A DNA stretch of 9,408 bases from Hyphomicrobiales bacterium. GTDB lineage: Bacteria; Pseudomonadota; Alphaproteobacteria; Rhizobiales; Devosiaceae. Position numbers and translations under genes: made by a program. Location: positions 1-9,408 of the forward strand of contig JALWTJ010000023.1 in the NCBI GenBank assembly GCA_027082895.1, in the 5' to 3' direction. Positions within the stretch are counted from its first letter, which is position 1. The number at the start of each line of letters is the position of its first letter. Below the pieces are notes generated by a model that worked only from the letters and a program-made list of their open reading frames with translations, ran no database searches and was not told where the DNA came from. This document shows positions 6,640-9,408 of this stretch, in pieces.

Positions 6640-8091
6640 ATGAGCAAAGTCATCAAGGGTGGTACCATCGTCACCGCTGACCGCACCTACAAGGGGGATG
6701 TGAAGATCGAGGATGGGCGGATTGTTGAAATTGGCGACAACCTGTCCGGCGACGTGGTGCTGGATGCCACCGGCTGCTATGTCATGCCCGGTGGCATCGA
6801 CCCCCATACCCATCTGGAAATGCCGTTCATGGGCACCTATTCCACCGATGACTTTGAAAGCGGCACAAGGGCGGCGCTGGCCGGCGGTACCACCATGGTG
6901 GTGGATTTTGCCCTGCCCAACCCGCAACAATCCCTGCTGGAAGCCCTTTCCATGTGGGACAACAAGTCGTCCCGCGCCAATTGCGACTATTCCTTCCACA
7001 TGGCCATTACCTGGTGGGGGGAGCAGGTATTTGACGAGATGGAAGAGGTCACGAAACGCGGCATCAATACCTACAAGCACTTCCTGGCCTACAAGGGCGC
7101 GCTGATGGTCAATGATGACGAGTTGTATGCTTCCTTCAAGCGCTGCGCCGAACTGGGCGTGACCCCGCTTGTCCATGCGGAAAACGGCGATGTGGTGGCC
7201 GAACTGTCGGCAAAGCTGCTCGAAGAGGGCAATACCGGCCCCGAGGCCCACGCCTATTCCCGCCCCCCCCAGGTGGAAGGGGAAGCCACCAACCGCGCCA
7301 TCATGATTGCCGACATGGCCGGGGCGCCCCTCTATGTGGTTCATACCTCCTGCGAGGACAGCCACGAGGCTATCCGTCGCGCCCGCATGCAGGGCAAGCG
7401 GGTGTGGGGCGAGCCCCTCATTCAGCACCTGACCCTTGATGAAAGCGAGTATTTCAACGAGGACTGGGACCATGCGGCCCGCCGTGTCATGAGCCCGCCC
7501 TTCCGCAACAAGCAGCATCAGGATTCATTGTGGGCCGGCCTGCAATCCGGTTCCCTCTCCGTGGTTGCCACTGACCATTGCGCCTTTACCACCGAGCAGA
7601 AACGCTTCGGTGTTGGTGACTTCACCAAGATTCCCAACGGCACCGGCGGGCTGGAAGATCGCATGCCCATGCTCTGGACCCATGGTGTCAATACCGGCCG
7701 GCTGACCATGAACGAATTCGTGGCCGTTACCTCCACCAACATCGCCAAGATCCTGAACACCTACCCGAAAAAGGGCGCCATTCTGGTGGGTGCCGATGCG
7801 GATATCGTGGTCTGGGATCCCAAGCGGGAGAAAACCATTTCCGCCAGGACCCAGCAATCCGCCATCGACTACAACGTGTTTGAAGGCAAACATGTGGTGG
7901 GCCTGCCCCGCTTCACCCTGACCCGCGGTGAAGTGGCGGTGGAAGAGGGCACCATGAAAACCCGGGAAGGCCACGGAGAATTCGTGGCCCGGGAGCCCAA
8001 CGCCACCACCAACAAGGCCTTGTCCAAATGGAAGGATCTGACCGCGCCCCGGCCGGTCGAACGTACCGGCATTCCGGCCAGCGGGGTGTGA
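6640..8091 (+). CDS. hydA: Dihydropyrimidinase (D-hydantoinase)
   Basis: A 483-residue amidohydrolase-superfamily enzyme of the usual dihydropyrimidinase length. The full binuclear zinc site is present: H56 and H58 in GGIDPHTHLEMPF, the bridging lysine to be carboxylated K152 in FLAYKG, H179 in LVHAENG, H235 in VVHTSCEDS and D312 in ATDHCAF. The beta-sandwich composite domain is formed by the N-terminal 50 residues and the C-terminal part from about 380 (GADADIVVWDP). It reversibly hydrolyses 5,6-dihydrouracil or dihydrothymine to N-carbamoyl-beta-alanine or N-carbamoyl-3-aminoisobutyrate, the substrates of the amidohydrolase upstream; it would also open 5-substituted hydantoins. The ATG at 6640 has GGGAGG at 6627-6632. 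The last 30 residues, rich in Thr, Pro and Arg, form a tail beyond the conserved fold. The enzyme is cytoplasmic and usually tetrameric. Confidence 0.94.
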   Translation: MSKVIKGGTIVTADRTYKGDVKIEDGRIVEIGDNLSGDVVLDATGCYVMPGGIDPHTHLEMPFMGTYSTDDFESGTRAALAGGTTMVVDFALPNPQQSLLEALSMWDNKSSRANCDYSFHMAITWWGEQVFDEMEEVTKRGINTYKHFLAYKGALMVNDDELYASFKRCAELGVTPLVHAENGDVVAELSAKLLEEGNTGPEAHAYSRPPQVEGEATNRAIMIADMAGAPLYVVHTSCEDSHEAIRRARMQGKRVWGEPLIQHLTLDESEYFNEDWDHAARRVMSPPFRNKQHQDSLWAGLQSGSLSVVATDHCAFTTEQKRFGVGDFTKIPNGTGGLEDRMPMLWTHGVNTGRLTMNEFVAVTSTNIAKILNTYPKKGAILVGADADIVVWDPKREKTISARTQQSAIDYNVFEGKHVVGLPRFTLTRGEVAVEEGTMKTREGHGEFVAREPNATTNKALSKWKDLTAPRPVERTGIPASGV

Positions 8092-8123
8092 AGATGTTCT
8101 TCGTGATTTCCATGGGTGAATCC

Positions 8124-8143
8124 TTCTCCCGGCGGGGGGAGGA
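8124..8143 (+). other. Short hairpin after hydA
   Basis: TTCTCCC (8124-8130) can pair with GGGAGGA (8137-8143), including one G-U pair, around a six-base loop. It starts 32 bases after the hydA stop and lacks a T-tract. It is flanked by two copies of TTCCATGGG (8108-8116 and 8152-8160), a 44-bp direct spacing. It is a weak element, possibly influencing read-through into the ABC genes. Confidence 0.3.
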
Positions 8144-8169
8144 GCAGCAAATTCCATGGGCTGGTCCTT

Positions 8170-8201
8170 CGTCATCCCCGGACGTGACCCCGGGATCCAT
8201 G
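8170..8201. repeat. Alphaproteobacterial-type dispersed palindromic (REP-like) element
   Basis: The segment has arms ATCCCCGG and CCCGGGAT around a short ACGTGAC-like centre, with one base out of register, and begins with CGTCATCCCCGG. This closely resembles the short intergenic palindromes (CGTCATCCCCGG, about 8 bases, then CCGGGGATCCA) that I know as abundant dispersed repeats in alphaproteobacterial genomes. Only one copy is in the window, so the repeat status rests on memory of the motif. It lies 31 bases before the ABC ATPase start. Confidence 0.5.
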
Positions 8202-8232
8202 TGTAAAGACGCTGGTTTTTTGGAGCCAAGCC

Positions 8233-9021
8233 ATGACTGATTCACCCGTCGTTTCCGCGCAAAAACTGTCCCTGACCTTTCAGACCAATGACGGGCCGGT
8301 ACATGCCCTTTCGGACGTGGATCTCACGATCAATCAGGGCGATTTCGTTTCCTTCATCGGTCCCTCCGGGTGCGGAAAAACCACCTTCCTGCGCGTGATG
8401 GCCGATCTGGAACAGCCCACTGGCGGCCAGATCACCATCAACGGCAAGACCCCGCAGGAGGCCCGCCTGAACCGGGACTATGGCTATGTGTTTCAGGCAC
8501 CCGCCCTGCTGCCCTGGCGCACGGTGGCAAAGAACGTGGCCTTGCCCCTGGAAATCATGGGCATGGAGCGCGCCGAGCAGGCCCGCCATATCGCCCGGAC
8601 CCTGAAGATGGTCAATCTGGAAGGGTTCGAAAAGAAATATCCCTGGCAATTGTCCGGTGGCATGCAGCAGCGCGCTTCCATCGCCCGCGCGCTGGCCTTT
8701 GACGCCGACCTGTTGCTGATGGACGAACCTTTTGGGGCCCTGGACGAGATCGTGCGCGATCACCTGAACGAGCAGTTGCTCAAGCTGTGGCTGGAAACGA
8801 AGAAGACCATCGCTTTTGTCACCCATTCCATTCCCGAGGCAGTCTACCTGTCCACACGCATCGTGGTCATGTCCCCGCGGCCCGGCCGGGTGATTGATGT
8901 CATCGAAAGCACCCTGCCGGCAGAGCGGCCGCTGGACATTCGCGAAACCCCCGAATTCTTCAAGATTGCCCACCGGGTGCGCGAGGGTCTTCGGGCCGGC
9001 CACTCCTATGACGAGGTGTGA
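8233..9021 (+). CDS. ABC transporter ATP-binding protein, NitT/TauT (SsuB/TauB) type
   Basis: A 262-residue ABC ATPase with every motif intact: Walker A GPSGCGKTT (43-51), Q-loop Q88 in VFQAPALLPWRTV, signature LSGGMQQR (140-147), Walker B LLMDEP (161-166) with catalytic E165, D-loop GALD and the switch H198 in FVTHS. ALLPWRTV and the PEAVYLSTRIVVMSPRPGRV segment are characteristic of the nitrate/sulfonate/taurine/hydroxymethylpyrimidine importer subfamily. It should power an inner-membrane importer with the permease that starts five bases after its stop. Its position after the pyrimidine-degradation genes suggests uptake of a pyrimidine or related ring such as a hydantoin; the ATPase itself does not show substrate. 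The ATG at 8233 has GGAG at 8222-8225. The 141-base gap before it contains a REP-like element, so it may have its own promoter, but none is obvious. Confidence 0.92.
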   Translation: MTDSPVVSAQKLSLTFQTNDGPVHALSDVDLTINQGDFVSFIGPSGCGKTTFLRVMADLEQPTGGQITINGKTPQEARLNRDYGYVFQAPALLPWRTVAKNVALPLEIMGMERAEQARHIARTLKMVNLEGFEKKYPWQLSGGMQQRASIARALAFDADLLLMDEPFGALDEIVRDHLNEQLLKLWLETKKTIAFVTHSIPEAVYLSTRIVVMSPRPGRVIDVIESTLPAERPLDIRETPEFFKIAHRVREGLRAGHSYDEV

Positions 9022-9026
9022 GAGAA

Positions 9027-9408
9027 ATGGGCGGAAAATCCTTTCTTTCACGCATGATGCAGGGGCAGACCCTTCCGGTCCTGATCGTCATCGGCATTAT
9101 CATCGTCATCTGGTACATTGCCGCCATCTGGCTCAACGCGCCCTGGCAACTGGGGGTTTACGAGCGGGCGGAAAACACCGACTGGACGCCCACCCAGTTC
9201 ATATCCGACACCCTCAATCAGGAACGGCCCGTTCTGCCATCGGCCCATCAGGTTGCCGAGGAAATCTGGAAAACTACCGTCCAGAAAAAGATAACGTCCC
9301 GCCGTTCTCTGATCTATCATGCCTGGATAACCCTGTCCGCCACCCTTCTGGGGTTTGTCATCGGCTCGGTTCTCGGCATTCTTCTGGCCATCGGCATCGT
9401 GCATTCAA
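9027..9408 (+). CDS. ABC transporter permease, NitT/TauT type, N-terminal part, cut by window end
   Basis: The frame from ATG 9027 stays open to the end of the window (127 residues), so the gene is incomplete. Residues 16-36 form a first membrane helix (LPVLIVIGIIIVIWYIAAIWL region). After a hydrophilic stretch comes LPSAHQVAEEIWKTT (70-84), the pattern that precedes the permease core in this family (LPSP..V). ITLSATLLGFVIGSVLGILL (101-120) starts the core binding-protein-dependent transport domain. The segment between the first helix and the LPSA motif (about 37-69) is longer and more polar than in typical NitT/TauT permeases. It starts five bases after the ATPase stop, with GAGG inside the end of that gene as ribosome site, so the two are translated as a unit. 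A substrate-binding protein is expected further downstream. Confidence 0.85.
   Translation, partial: MGGKSFLSRMMQGQTLPVLIVIGIIIVIWYIAAIWLNAPWQLGVYERAENTDWTPTQFISDTLNQERPVLPSAHQVAEEIWKTTVQKKITSRRSLIYHAWITLSATLLGFVIGSVLGILLAIGIVHS

Noticed and set aside
6466..7518. 350-codon minus-strand frame opposite the start of hydA
   Set aside because: Same mirror effect; it overlaps the GH114-like gene end and hydA, both well supported, and shows no family motif.

Overview
The window is a G+C-rich stretch (roughly 60 % by eye) of a chromosome that looks alphaproteobacterial. The clues are the strong GC bias at third codon positions, the reductive pyrimidine-degradation gene set, a RutR-type regulator, and a short palindromic repeat of a kind common in alphaproteobacterial intergenic DNA. 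I cannot name the genus; a Rhodospirillales-like marine or soil bacterium is a guess.

Layout. Bases 1-372 hold the 3' end of a DMT/EamA-type membrane transporter, which converges on a divergently controlled TetR-family gene (442-1080, minus) that closely resembles RutR, the pyrimidine-sensing regulator. A 189-base divergent intergenic region follows. It holds a plausible sigma-70-type promoter and, overlapping its -10 end, a 16-bp site (1175-1190) that closely matches the RutR operator. All remaining genes are on the plus strand: a class III omega-amino acid:pyruvate aminotransferase (1270-2598), CoA-acylating (methyl)malonate-semialdehyde dehydrogenase mmsA (2667-4157), an M20-family Zn-dependent N-carbamoyl-beta-alanine amidohydrolase (4352-5602), a secreted GH114-like putative endo-alpha-1,4-polygalactosaminidase (5730-6611), dihydropyrimidinase/hydantoinase hydA (6640-8091), a NitT/TauT-type ABC ATPase (8233-9021) and the start of its permease (9027 to the window edge).

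How the genes fit. HydA opens dihydrouracil or dihydrothymine to the N-carbamoyl-beta-amino acid. The M20 amidase removes CO2 and NH3 to give beta-alanine or 3-aminoisobutyrate. The aminotransferase makes malonate or methylmalonate semialdehyde, and MmsA converts these to acetyl-CoA or propionyl-CoA. The ABC system probably imports the pyrimidine or a related ring compound, and the RutR-like protein probably controls the whole set. The first enzyme, dihydropyrimidine dehydrogenase (PreA/PreT type), is not in the window and is expected downstream. The genes are in nearly reverse pathway order.

What stands out: (i) a secreted amino-polysaccharide hydrolase inside a cytoplasmic pyrimidine-catabolic operon; (ii) a recognisable RutR operator on the main promoter; (iii) a perfect 20-bp palindrome just upstream of mmsA that does not look like the RutR site and suggests a second regulator or an RNA element; (iv) unusually long gaps between same-strand genes (68, 194, 127 and 141 bases), each holding palindromes or hairpins without a T-tract.
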